Origin: Methylobacillus glycogenes JCM 2850
Lineage (GTDB): Bacteria; Pseudomonadota; Gammaproteobacteria; Burkholderiales; Methylophilaceae
Length of the DNA stretch: 64,000 nucleotides
Assembly (NCBI RefSeq): GCF_000617925.1
Contig: NZ_BAMT01000007.1
Coordinates: 1 to 64,000 of the forward strand
Direction of reading: 5' to 3'
In this document: one piece after another, positions 1 to 8,842 of the stretch
Layout of the letters: every line of letters begins with the position of its first letter
How positions within the stretch are numbered: the stretch's first letter is position 1
The notes under the pieces: generated by a model
Database searches by the model: none
Told to the model about the DNA's origin: nothing
What the model saw: the letters and a program-made list of their open reading frames with translations, nothing else
Translations under genes and position numbers: made by a program

Positions 1-75
1 CCAGGCTGAGGAAACCCAGGCTGAGGAAACCCAGGCTGAGGAAACCCAGGCTGAGGAAACCCAGGCTGAGGAAAC
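1..75. repeat. 15-bp perfect tandem repeat, five copies, coding for QAEET
   Basis: The unit CCAGGCTGAGGAAAC occurs five times without a mismatch and runs off the left edge, so the true copy number is unknown. It is in frame with the following gene and encodes (Gln-Ala-Glu-Glu-Thr)n, an acidic low-complexity linker. Because the unit is a multiple of three, copy-number change would alter linker length without breaking the frame. Confidence 0.95.
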
Positions 76-738
76 CCCCTCCCCTGTGACTGATGAACCC
101 GCACCACCTGCTGACACTCAGCATATAACCGCCAGTGCATCGACAATCCCGCACCAGCGCACCGAGACACTGGAAGTACTGCTGCAGCCGCCGCGCGTGC
201 AGCCTGAACCCCAGGCCGTAGAAACCAGCTTCCTGGACGACAGAGAGCGTTTGCGTACCCCTCTGCTGCCACGCTGGCTGGGCATTCTATTGGCTGTGTT
301 GCTCAGCCTGGGTGCGCTGGCGCAATCCAGCTATATTTTCCGTACCGAGCTGGCCAGTCATTGGCCCGCCAGCAAACCGTGGCTGGTTTCTGCCTGCACC
401 TGGCTAGGCTGCACCGTGCCCCTGGCACGCAATGCCGAGTTGCTGGCGCTGGATGATTCTGACCTGCAAGAAAACCTGGAACACCCTGAAGTGATTCAGC
501 TCTCCACCACGCTGATCAACAACGCCAGCTACACCCAGGCTTACCCTCTGCTGGAATTGACGCTGACCGATGATGATGATCAGCCAGGCTCCGGCGTATC
601 TTCACGCCCAAGGAATATCTGCGGGCTGAATCTGACATTGAGGCAGGCTTGCCTGCCAATGAAGAAATCCAGATCAAGCTGTCACTCTCCACCAGCGATG
701 TCGCGGTTTCGGGTTATCGCGTTTTCGTGACCTATTGA
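2..738 (+). CDS. DUF3426 membrane protein, C-terminal part (5' end outside window, one frame break)
   Basis: This is the C-terminal part of a protein of the zinc-ribbon/DUF3426 type. Its N-terminal zinc ribbon would lie outside the window. Visible in order are the QAEET repeats, a Pro/Thr-rich linker, one transmembrane segment (LPRWLGILLAVLLSLGALA), and an extracytoplasmic domain beginning near SYIFRTELASHWP. Around base 591 the frame shifts by one lost base. Downstream the other frame carries the expected ending (RRIFTPKEYLRAESDIEAGL ... GYRVFVTY) to a TGA at 736-738. The domain family is recognised with moderate certainty; its function is unknown. Confidence 0.75.
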
Positions 739-809
739 TCACTTATTAATCCCTTGCGGGTCATGCCATGGGCATAGCCGCATGCCCCCCATCTACACCA
801 CAAGCGGTT

Positions 810-1724
810 TTAATCTGGCGTTACAGCCAAGGTCTGCAAACAGGGCGATTGAATCGCGCGTATTGCCTGCAACAGACAATCAATCGCCTGCTGGCGGCTA
901 TAGCCCTTGCGCCAGGCCAATGCCATGCGTCGGGTGGGCACCGGGTCGGCAAATGGGATCATCCTGATCAGTGGGTTTTGGTAGCGCTCCACCGCGGCAC
1001 TGCAAGGTAGTACCGTGATGCCTAGATTGGAAGCCACCATATTGCGTATGGTTTCCAGTGAATTACCCTGCAGCACTTCGCCGTGGCGCGATAACTCAGG
1101 GCAAGCCAGCACCACCTGATTGCTGAAACAATGGCCGCTATTGAGCAGCAGCACTTTTTCATCTGCCAGCTCCTCGGCATGAATGCTGGGACGTTGCGCC
1201 CAGGGATGAATATCCGGCACCGCCACCACAAAGCTTTCGTCATATAGCAGCTCATGCTGCACACCTGGCACCTCAAACGGCAAGGCAATAATCGCAGCAT
1301 CCAGCACGCGGTTGCGCAATTGCGTTTCCAGATTGGCGGTGAGGTTTTCCTCCACCTCCAGCGGCATTTCCGGCGCCAGAATGCGTAAGGCAGGAATAAT
1401 CTCAGGCAGTAAATATGGCCCGGTGGAATAGATCACGCCCAGCTTGAACGGCCCCGCCAGCTGGTTATTGCCCAGGCGGGCAATCTCCTTGACGCGATTA
1501 GCTTCTTCCAGAGTACGCAGGGCCTGGGCCACAATCTGCTCGCCCACGGGGGTCATGGCGACATCTTTGTGACTACGCTCGAAAATGGTCACCCCCAGCT
1601 CTTCTTCCAGCTTTTTCACTGCCAGGCTCAAGGCTGGCTGGCTGACAAAACTCTTTTCCGCCGCGCGGCGGAAATTGCGCTCACGCGCCACCGCTACTAT
1701 AAATTTCAGTTCATTCAGGGTCAT
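810..1724 (-). CDS. oxyR: OxyR-type LysR-family peroxide-sensing regulator
   Basis: LysR-type regulator of 304 residues with an N-terminal winged helix-turn-helix (about 1-60) and a C-terminal sensor domain. The pair Cys199 and Cys208 (GHC-FSNQVVLA-C) sits at the same residue numbers as the peroxide-reactive disulfide pair of E. coli OxyR, and GHCF resembles the OxyR GHC motif. This supports hydrogen-peroxide sensing rather than metabolite binding. The start at MTLNELKF is preferred over an ATG 13 codons upstream because LysR proteins begin immediately before the helix-turn-helix. It is divergent from the HPP/CBS gene across a palindrome-rich spacer. Confidence 0.88.
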   Translation of the reverse strand: MTLNELKFIVAVARERNFRRAAEKSFVSQPALSLAVKKLEEELGVTIFERSHKDVAMTPVGEQIVAQALRTLEEANRVKEIARLGNNQLAGPFKLGVIYSTGPYLLPEIIPALRILAPEMPLEVEENLTANLETQLRNRVLDAAIIALPFEVPGVQHELLYDESFVVAVPDIHPWAQRPSIHAEELADEKVLLLNSGHCFSNQVVLACPELSRHGEVLQGNSLETIRNMVASNLGITVLPCSAAVERYQNPLIRMIPFADPVPTRRMALAWRKGYSRQQAIDCLLQAIRAIQSPCLQTLAVTPD

Positions 1725-1761
1725 GGAAATTCCACTTAAACGCTGCCGCCATACTGGCAAC

Positions 1762-1859
1762 AATTGATAATCAATATAAATCGAATTTTATCAATTAATA
1801 AGTCCGCGATATATATTATCGATAAATTCCATATATAAACTTGGGCTAATTGATATCAA
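1762..1859. promoter_or_regulatory. Palindrome cluster between oxyR and the HPP/CBS gene
   Basis: The AT-rich divergent spacer holds a perfect 9-bp inverted repeat, AATTGATAA (1762-1770) and TTATCAATT (1788-1796) with 17 bases between. It also holds ATTGATAATCAAT (1763-1775), TTATCGATAA (1816-1825) and TTGATATCAA (1850-1859, over the candidate TTG start). The shared half-site (A)TTGATAA suggests one protein binding repeatedly, most simply the divergent LysR-type regulator. The sites do not match the classical OxyR ATAG-N7-CTAT pattern. The role is inferred. Confidence 0.5.
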
Positions 1860-3070
1860 AACCTCGGCGTTTGATGTTAGATTTGCTGACTTGTTTTCGC
1901 TGGAACCTGCACGTGACCGCTGTTATCAACTGGCTCAGGGGCTTCAAGCCACAACAAAGCCCCGTCAACCATCAAGAGAAACTCCGTGCCTGCCTGGGCG
2001 CACTCCTCGGCATTTTTGTCAGCGCCAGCCTGAGTGCCTGGCTGCTAGGTGCTGAAAGCCTGCCCTTTCTGATTGCACCGCTGGGGGCCTCTGCCGTGCT
2101 GGTCTATGCCGTCCCCGCCAGCCCATTGGCGCAACCCTGGTCTGTATTGGGTGGCAATGTGGTTTCCGCGCTGGTCGGCATCGCCTGCCTGCACTGGATA
2201 GATCAGATTGCACTGGCAGCCGCGCTGGCGGTGGCACTCGCCATAGGTGCCATGTTTCTGCTGCGCTGCCTGCACCCGCCGGGCGGGGCCGTAGCCCTCA
2301 CTGCCGTGCTCTCCGGCAGCTTGGCGTTACAGCACTGGCCGTATTTTCTGCTGTTGGTAGCGCTGAATTCTGGCCTGCTGTTACTGGTGGGTTTGCTATA
2401 CAACAATGCCAGCAAACGCCGTTATCCGCATCAGGCCCTGGGCGAACCCAATCTGCATAAAACCCGCGATCTCAGCCCGGGCCATCGCGTAGGCTTTAAT
2501 CGTGCCGATCTGGATGCGGTACTCAAGGAATACAACCAGGTGCTGGATGTGGCGCGGGATGATCTGGAAGCCTTGTTCATGCAAACCGAGATGCAGGCCT
2601 ACAAGCGCCGATTTGGTGAGATTACCTGCGGCGACATTATGTCGCGCGATGTGGTGAGCGTGGAATATGGCACTTTGCTGGAAGAAGCCTGGCCCCTGTT
2701 GCTCAAACACCATATCAAGGCCCTGCCTGTGCTGGATAGAGCCAGACGTGTGGTGGGCATACTGACGCGCTTTGATTTTATGAAGCACGCCAATCTGGAG
2801 GTGTACCAGGGCTTTGAGGACAAGCTGCGCCAGTTTGTGCGCCGCACCTTGCGCGTGGAAACCGAGCATCCGGAAGTGGTAGGCCAGATCATGACCAGCA
2901 AGGTACTGACCACCACCGTCGACACCCATATCGTGCAGCTGGTGCCGATATTGTCTGAACATGGTATCCACCATGTGCCTGTGCTCGATCATGAGCGCAG
3001 ACTGGTGGGCATTGTTACCCAAACTGATCTGATAGCCGCGCTGTATCGCGGCCGTCTGGAAGAAGCTTAA
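1850..3070 (+). CDS. HPP-family membrane protein with C-terminal CBS pair
   Basis: 406 residues from the TTG start. Residues about 45-190 form four or more membrane segments with the HPP-family hallmark LHPPGGAVALTA. Residues about 255-400 form two CBS domains (CGDIMSRDVVSVEY ... VGILTRFDFM and VGQIMTSKVLTTTVD ... VGIVTQTDLIAAL), which usually bind adenosyl ligands. Some HPP proteins are reported in nitrite transport, but the substrate here is unknown. The start is uncertain: TTG 1850, ATG 1874 and GTG 1913 are all in frame, and the TTG lies in a palindrome. The stop codon overlaps the stop of the convergent mscS-like gene by two bases. Confidence 0.85.
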   Translation: MISKPRRLMLDLLTCFRWNLHVTAVINWLRGFKPQQSPVNHQEKLRACLGALLGIFVSASLSAWLLGAESLPFLIAPLGASAVLVYAVPASPLAQPWSVLGGNVVSALVGIACLHWIDQIALAAALAVALAIGAMFLLRCLHPPGGAVALTAVLSGSLALQHWPYFLLLVALNSGLLLLVGLLYNNASKRRYPHQALGEPNLHKTRDLSPGHRVGFNRADLDAVLKEYNQVLDVARDDLEALFMQTEMQAYKRRFGEITCGDIMSRDVVSVEYGTLLEEAWPLLLKHHIKALPVLDRARRVVGILTRFDFMKHANLEVYQGFEDKLRQFVRRTLRVETEHPEVVGQIMTSKVLTTTVDTHIVQLVPILSEHGIHHVPVLDHERRLVGIVTQTDLIAALYRGRLEEA

Positions 3071-4359
3071 GACGGCTTGCTGGCAGGCGTGTCTGCTGCG
3101 ATCTCTGCCTGGGTGACGCTAGACTGAGCTGCCTGCAGGCTCAAATGCCTGAAATCAGCGCCGCTAGGGCTCTGGAACACGCGCAAGCCAAACTCAGGCA
3201 GGATGGCGAGCAAGTGATCGAAGATATCCGCTTGAATCGCCTCGTACTGCACCCAGACCGTGGTATTGGTAAAGCACCAGATTTCCAGCGGTATCCCCTC
3301 TGCTGAGAGGTTTTGCTGCCGCACCACCATGCTTAACTCCTGGTTAACCTTGGGGTGGTGTTTCAAATACTGCTGCACATAAGCGCGAAAAGTGCCGATA
3401 TTGGTGACGCGTCTGGCGTTGATGGCCTCATGCCCCTGGCGCGCCAGGGCCTGATTCCATTCTTCCAGTTCCTTTTGCTTGTCCTGTAGATAATCATGCA
3501 ACAGGCTGAATTGCATCAGATGCTCACACTCTTGCGGACTGAGGAAGGCAATGCTGTTCTGGTCAATAAAAATGCTGCGTTTGATGCGGCGGCCGCCAGA
3601 TTCAAACATGCCGCGCCAGTTCTTGAATGAATCGCTGATAAAGCGCTTGGTGGGAATGGTGGTAATGGTCTTGTCCCAGTTCTGCACCTTCACCGTGTGC
3701 AGGGCAATATCAATCACAAAGCCATCGGCATGCAGCTGCGGCATTTCCACCCAGTCACCAACGCGTATGATGTCATTGGAAGTAATCTGCACGCTGGCCA
3801 CCAGCGATAGCAGCGTATCCTGAAAAATCAGCATCAGCACCGCCGCCATGGCGCCTATGCCTGAGAGCAATATCAGCGGCGATCTATCGATCAGCGTGGC
3901 CACCATGAGAATGACCGCCACGATATAAATCACCAGCTTCACCACCTGCACATAGCCCTTGATGGGCCGCATATGCGCATCTGGCCGCTGCTGCCAGAGA
4001 TCATTGAAGACATTGAGGGTAGCGCCTATGGCCAGCGCAATGCTGAGCACTATGACGGCATGGGAGACATTTTGTACCACGGTGACCAGCGCAGGCGGCA
4101 AACCGGGAATCCAGCCTATACCCACCGCAATCATCAGGGCCGGGACGATGGCAGCGAGACGTGACACCCCACGACGCTGGCGCACCGCATCGCCAATCAC
4201 GGCTGAACGTAACATGCGGTGCAAGCCACGTAACAGGATATGCCGCACCAGCCAGTTCACAATCCAGGCCGCCAGCAGCAGGCCTATCACACAGAGCAGG
4301 CTGAATACTTCCTCATGACCCTGCAACCAGTTGATGGCTTCCAACACATCCTGTTTCAC
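3067..4359 (-). CDS. MscS-family mechanosensitive channel (YbdG-like)
   Basis: 430 residues. About five membrane segments lie in the N-terminal half, followed by the MscS pore helix and beta domain (FQDTLLSLVASVQITSNDIIRVGDWVEMP) and a long cytoplasmic C-terminus. The size and the VQITSNDIIRVGDWVEMP region resemble the YbdG/miniconductance subgroup, which is larger than MscS itself. The start is taken as GTG at 4357-4359 because a strong GGAGG lies six bases upstream. An upstream in-frame start would add 15 Cys/Arg-rich residues. The family role is release of solutes on hypo-osmotic shock. Confidence 0.88.
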   Translation of the reverse strand: MKQDVLEAINWLQGHEEVFSLLCVIGLLLAAWIVNWLVRHILLRGLHRMLRSAVIGDAVRQRRGVSRLAAIVPALMIAVGIGWIPGLPPALVTVVQNVSHAVIVLSIALAIGATLNVFNDLWQQRPDAHMRPIKGYVQVVKLVIYIVAVILMVATLIDRSPLILLSGIGAMAAVLMLIFQDTLLSLVASVQITSNDIIRVGDWVEMPQLHADGFVIDIALHTVKVQNWDKTITTIPTKRFISDSFKNWRGMFESGGRRIKRSIFIDQNSIAFLSPQECEHLMQFSLLHDYLQDKQKELEEWNQALARQGHEAINARRVTNIGTFRAYVQQYLKHHPKVNQELSMVVRQQNLSAEGIPLEIWCFTNTTVWVQYEAIQADIFDHLLAILPEFGLRVFQSPSGADFRHLSLQAAQSSVTQAEIAADTPASKPS

Positions 4360-4551
4360 ACTGCACCTCCTTTTGAATACTGAACACCACGGGCAACGCG
4401 GCAACTTGCTTAGTCCCCAGCCTGCCGCAGAGGTTCAGCTTGAATGACATGGCTTGTAGAAATATGACCTACATGATTATCGGTCTATTCCCTATGCAGC
4501 CAGCGCGACAATAGCGGCATGATGGAGGCTCAATCTTGAAGGAGAACCATC

Positions 4552-4629
4552 ATGAAATTTCTCATCAAAGCCGCTGTATTGACCTATGTAGTGAAGCGTA
4601 TCGCTAAATCCTACACCAGCAAGGTCTAG
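4552..4629 (+). CDS. 25-residue peptide, homologous to the one at 17172
   Basis: A short reading frame, MKFLIKAAVLTYVVKRIAKS plus YTSKV, starts eight bases after AGGAGAA. It resembles the 33-residue peptide at 17172 (MRLLIKTLIAGYIAKRITNY ...): a basic MxxLIK start, a short hydrophobic stretch, a Tyr, then KRI. The ribosome-binding sequence also matches (GGAGAACCATCATGA against GGAGAACATCATGAG). Two independent copies with conserved start context argue for a real gene. It could be a membrane-surface amphipathic helix. No function is known to me. Confidence 0.65.
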   Translation: MKFLIKAAVLTYVVKRIAKSYTSKV

Positions 4630-4676
4630 ATTTAAGTCTGGGAGTCGATTCAGTTCCGCTCCCAATTCACCTGAGA

Positions 4677-4700
4677 GGTCTGGCCCAGCCAGGCCTTTTT
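4677..4700 (+). terminator. Rho-independent terminator after the 25-residue peptide
   Basis: GGTCTGGC, a CCA loop, GCCAGGCC, then five T. The stem is 8 bp with one G-T pair. It lies between the small peptide and the DUF3096 gene, so the two are probably separate units or the hairpin attenuates read-through. Confidence 0.7.
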
Positions 4701-4731
4701 ACTGCCTAAATTTTGCGCAAGGAGCCACATC

Positions 4732-4878
4732 ATGAGTCTGCATCTGAGTCTTGCCCCCATCATTTCCCTGATTGCCGGAATTTTGATCTTGGCCATACCG
4801 CGCCTGCTGAACTACATCGTGGCAATCTATCTTATTATCATCGGCATCCTCGGCCTGACCGGAGGCCAACTCGGTTGA
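4732..4878 (+). CDS. DUF3096-type small membrane protein
   Basis: 48 residues, too short for most gene callers. It begins MSLHLSLAPIISLIAGILIL, continues with IPRLLNYIVAIYLIIIGILG and ends LTGGQLG. Two hydrophobic segments and the NYIVAIYLIIIGILGL core match the small DUF3096 family. The ribosome-binding site is AAGGAG, seven bases before ATG. The function is unknown. Confidence 0.8.
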   Translation: MSLHLSLAPIISLIAGILILAIPRLLNYIVAIYLIIIGILGLTGGQLG

Positions 4879-5110
4879 GCCTGAGCCGGGTTTATAGTCA
4901 AAAATGCAGAAATTTTCGGCCAAACTGTCTCAAAACGGCGTCATGACGGGCTTTGAGACGAAAAAAAAGCCTTAATCCGGCCGGAAAGGGGTTTCATCCA
5001 GCGCAGGTTGTGCTATTTTCTCCCCTGTTACTAATAAACTTGGTAACGAGGCGTGATTCCGCCTTACCAATGATTGCTTGATAACCCAAAATTAAGGACT
5101 GGACCTACAT

Positions 5111-5383
5111 ATGAACAAGACAGAACTGATCGAAGAAATCGCCAAGGAAGCTGGTATCTCCAAGGCTGCTGCTGGTAAAGCTGTTGATGCATTCACTGCA
5201 TCCGTAACCACAGCCCTGAAGGGTGGCGATACAGTAACTCTGATCGGCTTTGGTACATTTGGTGTTTCTGAGCGTGCTGCTCGCACTGGCCGTAACCCGC
5301 AAACCGGCAAGGAAATCAAAATTGCTGCCCGCAAGGCTCCTAGCTTCAAGGCAGGTAAGGCTCTTAAGGATGCACTGAACTAA
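5111..5383 (+). CDS. hupB: HU-type histone-like DNA-binding protein
   Basis: 90 residues, the standard HU length. The N-terminal helices ([20 protein letters not shown]) form the dimer body. The beta-arm carries [21 protein letters not shown] with the RNPQTG tip whose proline intercalates DNA. The C-terminus [15 protein letters not shown] is typical. HU bends and compacts DNA and assists replication initiation. It is monocistronic, with its own terminator and about 230 bases of gene-free sequence upstream. Confidence 0.96.
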   Translation: MNKTELIEEIAKEAGISKAAAGKAVDAFTASVTTALKGGDTVTLIGFGTFGVSERAARTGRNPQTGKEIKIAARKAPSFKAGKALKDALN

Positions 5384-5406
5384 GCGTTCGGTACCCAAGA
5401 AGCTCC

Positions 5407-5433
5407 AACGCCAGCCTGAGTGCTGGCGTTTTC
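5407..5433 (+). terminator. Rho-independent terminator of hupB
   Basis: AACGCCAGC (5407-5415), six-base loop, GCTGGCGTT (5422-5430), then T-rich sequence. The 9-bp stem is perfect. Confidence 0.88.
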
Positions 5434-5464
5434 ATTTGTGCCTAGCCCAGGCAAAAAACCAGTA

Positions 5465-6034
5465 CTAACCTTCACCAGAATGCGCGGTCTTCAAGCGCTT
5501 CTCAAAACAGCGGCTGTAAGATTGCCCGATATACACGCCATAAGCAGAAATGGGCTGATAGCCCAGGCCACGATATAGCGCCATGGCGGCGTGCTGCAAA
5601 TACCCGGTTTCCAGACGAATGGCGCTAACCTGCTGTTGCAAGGCCAAGGCTTCCAGTGCCTGTAGCAAACGCTTGGCCAAGCCCTGGCCGCGCATGCTGG
5701 GATGTACAAACAGGCGCTTGATTTCCACGAGCTTGGGCGTGCGGTTTATGTCTGTGGGCTTAATTTGTTTAGCATTTGTGTCTAAGGCCAGTATCTCAGC
5801 GTCATGCAAAGTCAGCACCTGCATGGCAATACAGCCCAATGCCGTGCTCTGCTCACCTTCATCTGCATGGGCCAATAAAAATTGCGCCTGCTCCAACTCC
5901 GCCAGGTCTGGCATCTCTGGGTAAAGCTGCTTGAGTTCTTGTTCTAGCGCCAGCATCAGCGCCTGCCAGCGCGGGTCGCTGGGCTGGCATAGGCTGATGC
6001 GGATAGGCGCGGCATGCTCAGGCTTATTCTTCAT
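5465..6034 (-). CDS. GNAT-family N-acetyltransferase
   Basis: 189 residues from ATG 6034. The acetyl-CoA loop is RGQGLAKRLLQALEALA, preceded by the beta strand VEIKRLFVHPSM, and followed by ETGYLQHAAMALYRGLGYQPISAYGVY, a layout seen in small-molecule and amino-acid acetyltransferases. The start chosen overlaps the last codons of the upstream gene on the same strand, implying translational coupling; an earlier ATG would extend 30 residues deep into that gene. The substrate is unknown. Confidence 0.82.
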   Translation of the reverse strand: MKNKPEHAAPIRISLCQPSDPRWQALMLALEQELKQLYPEMPDLAELEQAQFLLAHADEGEQSTALGCIAMQVLTLHDAEILALDTNAKQIKPTDINRTPKLVEIKRLFVHPSMRGQGLAKRLLQALEALALQQQVSAIRLETGYLQHAAMALYRGLGYQPISAYGVYIGQSYSRCFEKRLKTAHSGEG

Positions 6035-6389
6035 CCTGATCGGGAGAATGGTAGGCCACATCGTCATAGACTGATTCAGCGATGGGTAACAGTGCCTCGT
6101 GCAGAGCCTGCTCAGTGGCAGCACTATACTGATTCTGCGCGGTCAAAGCGGCGTCTGTTTCCAGCGCACGCAGCAAAGGCTCGTAGTCATCGCCAGAGAC
6201 ACAGAAGTGCTCATCTATGCCTACAGCCTTGCCATAGCTCAGCGAATACTGGATTTGACGCAACTCCAGATCGAATCTGATATTAAAATGTGGGCTTGTC
6301 GCTGTTTCGGCTGTGGATATTGAGTAATCCATATCGAGTAGCTGCGCGGCTACGCCCTGAATGTTGATGGTTTTACCGTGTTGCGTCAC
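6024..6389 (-). CDS. Conserved-looking hypothetical protein, 121 residues
   Basis: I do not recognise this protein. It is soluble-looking and acidic, with no signal peptide or membrane segment. It begins MTQHGKTINIQGVAAQLLDM and contains an aromatic-rich strand region (HFNIRFDLELRQIQYSLSYG). It overlaps the following GNAT gene by 11 bases, so the two are probably co-translated. It is divergent from msrB across 73 bases. Confidence 0.65.
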   Translation of the reverse strand: MTQHGKTINIQGVAAQLLDMDYSISTAETATSPHFNIRFDLELRQIQYSLSYGKAVGIDEHFCVSGDDYEPLLRALETDAALTAQNQYSAATEQALHEALLPIAESVYDDVAYHSPDQDEE

Positions 6390-6462
6390 TGCTGTTTCCT
6401 GATGATAGTGGTGGACTGAAGTGCGTCATTGTAGAACAAACCCCCTAGCGAAGGAGAAAGTC

Positions 6463-6876
6463 ATGGCCAAGGATGTAAAGACATATGACAAGGTAGTAAA
6501 GACCGATGAAGAGTGGCGCGAGCAACTCAGCCCCATGCAGTATGAAGTCACGCGGCATGCTGCCACCGAGCGCGCCGGAACGGGTATCTATGCCTATCAC
6601 TATGAACACGGCATTTATCATTGTGTCTGCTGCGATACGCCTTTGTTTGAGTCTGATACCAAATTTGACTCCGGTTGTGGCTGGCCCAGCTATTTCCAGG
6701 CGCTGGACCCCGCCAATGTGCGCGAAGAAACCGATACCACGCATGGCATGATACGTACCGAAGTGATCTGCAATGTCTGTGATGCGCATTTAGGCCATGT
6801 CTTTCCGGATGGCCCCATGCCCACCGGGCTACGTTACTGCATCAACTCCGCCTCGCTACGTTTCGAGCCGATTTGA
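6463..6876 (+). CDS. msrB: Peptide-methionine (R)-S-oxide reductase MsrB
   Basis: 137 residues. It reduces methionine-R-sulfoxide in proteins. Zinc-binding pairs are Cys54/Cys57 and Cys103/Cys106 ([12 protein letters not shown]). The catalytic cysteine is Cys126 in [11 protein letters not shown], the position occupied by selenocysteine in some homologues, and a possible resolving Cys72 is in SGCGWPS. The start at MAKDVKTYD follows AAGGAG by six bases and is preferred to an upstream ATG with no ribosome-binding site. An oxidative-repair role fits the nearby OxyR. Confidence 0.95.
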   Translation: MAKDVKTYDKVVKTDEEWREQLSPMQYEVTRHAATERAGTGIYAYHYEHGIYHCVCCDTPLFESDTKFDSGCGWPSYFQALDPANVREETDTTHGMIRTEVICNVCDAHLGHVFPDGPMPTGLRYCINSASLRFEPI

Positions 6877-6916
6877 ATTCTCGCTTGTTGCCTCATCACC
6901 ATCATGTCTGATCATC

Positions 6917-7288
6917 ATGCGTGACCTGCCCACACTCTTTACAGCGCTGGGTGCTTCACGCTTCCGCAGCAGCTTCAAGCTCAACGTCAAGGATCAGGCT
7001 TATTTGCAGGCCAAGGGCCTGCCGCTGGTGCTGGATCATGCGCGTGACTTTATCGCCAAACGCCTGGCCCCAGCCAGCTTGCCCAATGATGGCAAGCAGA
7101 CACCATTTCGTGGCCACCCCGTGTTTGTGGCCCAGCATGCCACGGCATGCTGCTGTCGCGGCTGTTTGCAGAAATGGCATCAGATTCCGCCTGGCCGTGC
7201 CCTTAACCCGCAAGAGCAGGATTACATCCTCACGGTGCTGGCGCATTGGTTGCAATATATTGGCAGTAATCGGCCTATTGATCATTAA
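6917..7288 (+). CDS. DUF4186 family protein
   Basis: 123 residues with the DUF4186 features: an N-terminal FRSSFKLN, the central RGHPVFVAQHATACCCRGCLQKWH with clustered cysteines and histidines that look metal-binding, and a C-terminal ILTVLAHWLQ. The frame also extends back into msrB, but ATG 6917 gives the family-like length and clears that gene. The function is not established. Confidence 0.75.
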   Translation: MRDLPTLFTALGASRFRSSFKLNVKDQAYLQAKGLPLVLDHARDFIAKRLAPASLPNDGKQTPFRGHPVFVAQHATACCCRGCLQKWHQIPPGRALNPQEQDYILTVLAHWLQYIGSNRPIDH

Positions 7289-7363
7289 ATCAGGGTTTTA
7301 CAAGCTAAGCAGTTATGCCTATCATGGCGTCCCACTCGTCATCAACCGTATTGCCAGCCTGAC

Positions 7364-8842
7364 ATGACCACACAAACCGATATCCTGCTGATAGGTGGCG
7401 GCATCATGAGCGCCACCCTGGGCACCATGCTCAAGCAACTTGATCCCAGCCTCAGCATCACCATGCTGGAGCAGCAGGCAGTGGTGGCCAGTGAAAGCAG
7501 CGATGGCTGGAACAACGCTGGCACCGGGCACGCAGGCTATTGCGAGCTCAACTACACGCCCATGGCCGCCAATGGCGAAGTCTCCATCCAGCGCGCCCTC
7601 AGCATCAATGCCGCGTTTGAAGAATCGCTGCAGTTCTGGGCCAGCCTGGTGGAGCAAGGCGCTTTGCAGCCGCCTGCCAGCTTTATCAACCCCACGCCGC
7701 ATGCGAGTTTTGTCTGGGGTGAGCAGGATGTCGCTTTTCTCAAAAAACGCCATCAGGCCTTGAGCGCGCATCATCTGTTTGCGGATATGGAATACAGCGA
7801 GGATCAAGCCACCCTGCAGCAGTGGATGCCTTTGGTCATGCAGGGGCGTAACAGCAAACTGCCGCTGGCAGCAACACGGGTGGCCTATGGCAGTGACGTC
7901 GATTTTGGTGCCTTAACCCGGCAACTGGTCAGCCATCTGCAACAGCAAGTGGGCTTCAGCCTGCATACCCAGCATCAGGTGACCGCCTTGAAGCAGGTGG
8001 GCAAGCAACATTGGCAGGTGAAAGCCAAAGATAGCAGTAGCGGCAAAACCCGCACGCTGGAAGCAGGCTTTGTTTTCCTAGGTGCTGGCGGCGCTGCCCT
8101 GCCCTTGCTGCAAAAATCCGGCATCAAGGAAGCTAAGGGCTATGGCGGCTTCCCGGTCAGCGGCCAGTGGCTGGTCTGCCACAACCCTGAAGTTATCCGT
8201 CAACATAGTGCCAAGGTCTACGGCAAAGCACCGCTAGGCGCTCCGCCCATGTCGGTACCGCATCTGGATACGCGTATCATCGCGGGCAAACCTGCGCTGC
8301 TGTTTGGGCCATTTGCCGGATTTACCACCCGCTTTCTCAAGCAGGGCTCATTGCTGGACCTGATTAAATCGGTAAAGCCCGGTAATCTGGCCTCTATGCT
8401 GGGAGCAGGCCGCCACAATATAGACCTGACGCGCTACCTGATAGGCGAAGTGTTCCAGACCCATGCCCAACGCGTGCAGGCCTTGCAGCATTTCTACCCT
8501 CAGGCCCAGGCCGGTGAGTGGTCACTACTAAATGCCGGGCAACGCGTGCAAATCATCAAATCCTGCCCGCAATCAGGTGGCAAGCTAGAGTTTGGCACCG
8601 AGATTGTATCGGCAGCGGATGGCAGCCTGGCCGCCTTGCTGGGCGCATCACCCGGGGCCTCAACCTCGGTCAATGCCATGATAGAAGTCCTTAAACGCTG
8701 CTTCGCCACGCAATTGCAAAGCCCTGAATGGCAAGCGCGCATGAAGACCATGATAGGCTCTTACGGCAGCTCCTTGATTGACGATGCCGACTTGCTACGC
8801 CGCATCAGACAACACACTTTAAGCACGCTAAAGCTGGGCTGA
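7364..8842 (+). CDS. mqo: Malate:quinone oxidoreductase
   Basis: 492 residues, normal for Mqo. It oxidises malate to oxaloacetate at the membrane, passing electrons to quinone via FAD. The FAD-binding start ILLIGGGIMSATLG is followed by the family signature SDGWNNAGTGHAGYCELNYTP. Further family sequence includes GGFPVSGQWLVC and the C-terminal SYGSSLIDDADLLRRIR. It appears monocistronic; no clear terminator was seen directly after it. Confidence 0.95.
   Translation: MTTQTDILLIGGGIMSATLGTMLKQLDPSLSITMLEQQAVVASESSDGWNNAGTGHAGYCELNYTPMAANGEVSIQRALSINAAFEESLQFWASLVEQGALQPPASFINPTPHASFVWGEQDVAFLKKRHQALSAHHLFADMEYSEDQATLQQWMPLVMQGRNSKLPLAATRVAYGSDVDFGALTRQLVSHLQQQVGFSLHTQHQVTALKQVGKQHWQVKAKDSSSGKTRTLEAGFVFLGAGGAALPLLQKSGIKEAKGYGGFPVSGQWLVCHNPEVIRQHSAKVYGKAPLGAPPMSVPHLDTRIIAGKPALLFGPFAGFTTRFLKQGSLLDLIKSVKPGNLASMLGAGRHNIDLTRYLIGEVFQTHAQRVQALQHFYPQAQAGEWSLLNAGQRVQIIKSCPQSGGKLEFGTEIVSAADGSLAALLGASPGASTSVNAMIEVLKRCFATQLQSPEWQARMKTMIGSYGSSLIDDADLLRRIRQHTLSTLKLG

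Noticed and set aside
1-75. CRISPR array
   Set aside because: The copies are contiguous with no spacers, the unit is 15 bases, and the repeat is in frame with a protein.
1725-1849. Classical OxyR boxes (ATAG-N7-CTAT repeats) in the divergent spacer
   Set aside because: The dyads present share ATTGATAA, not the ATAG/CTAT pattern, so I name them only as candidate operators.
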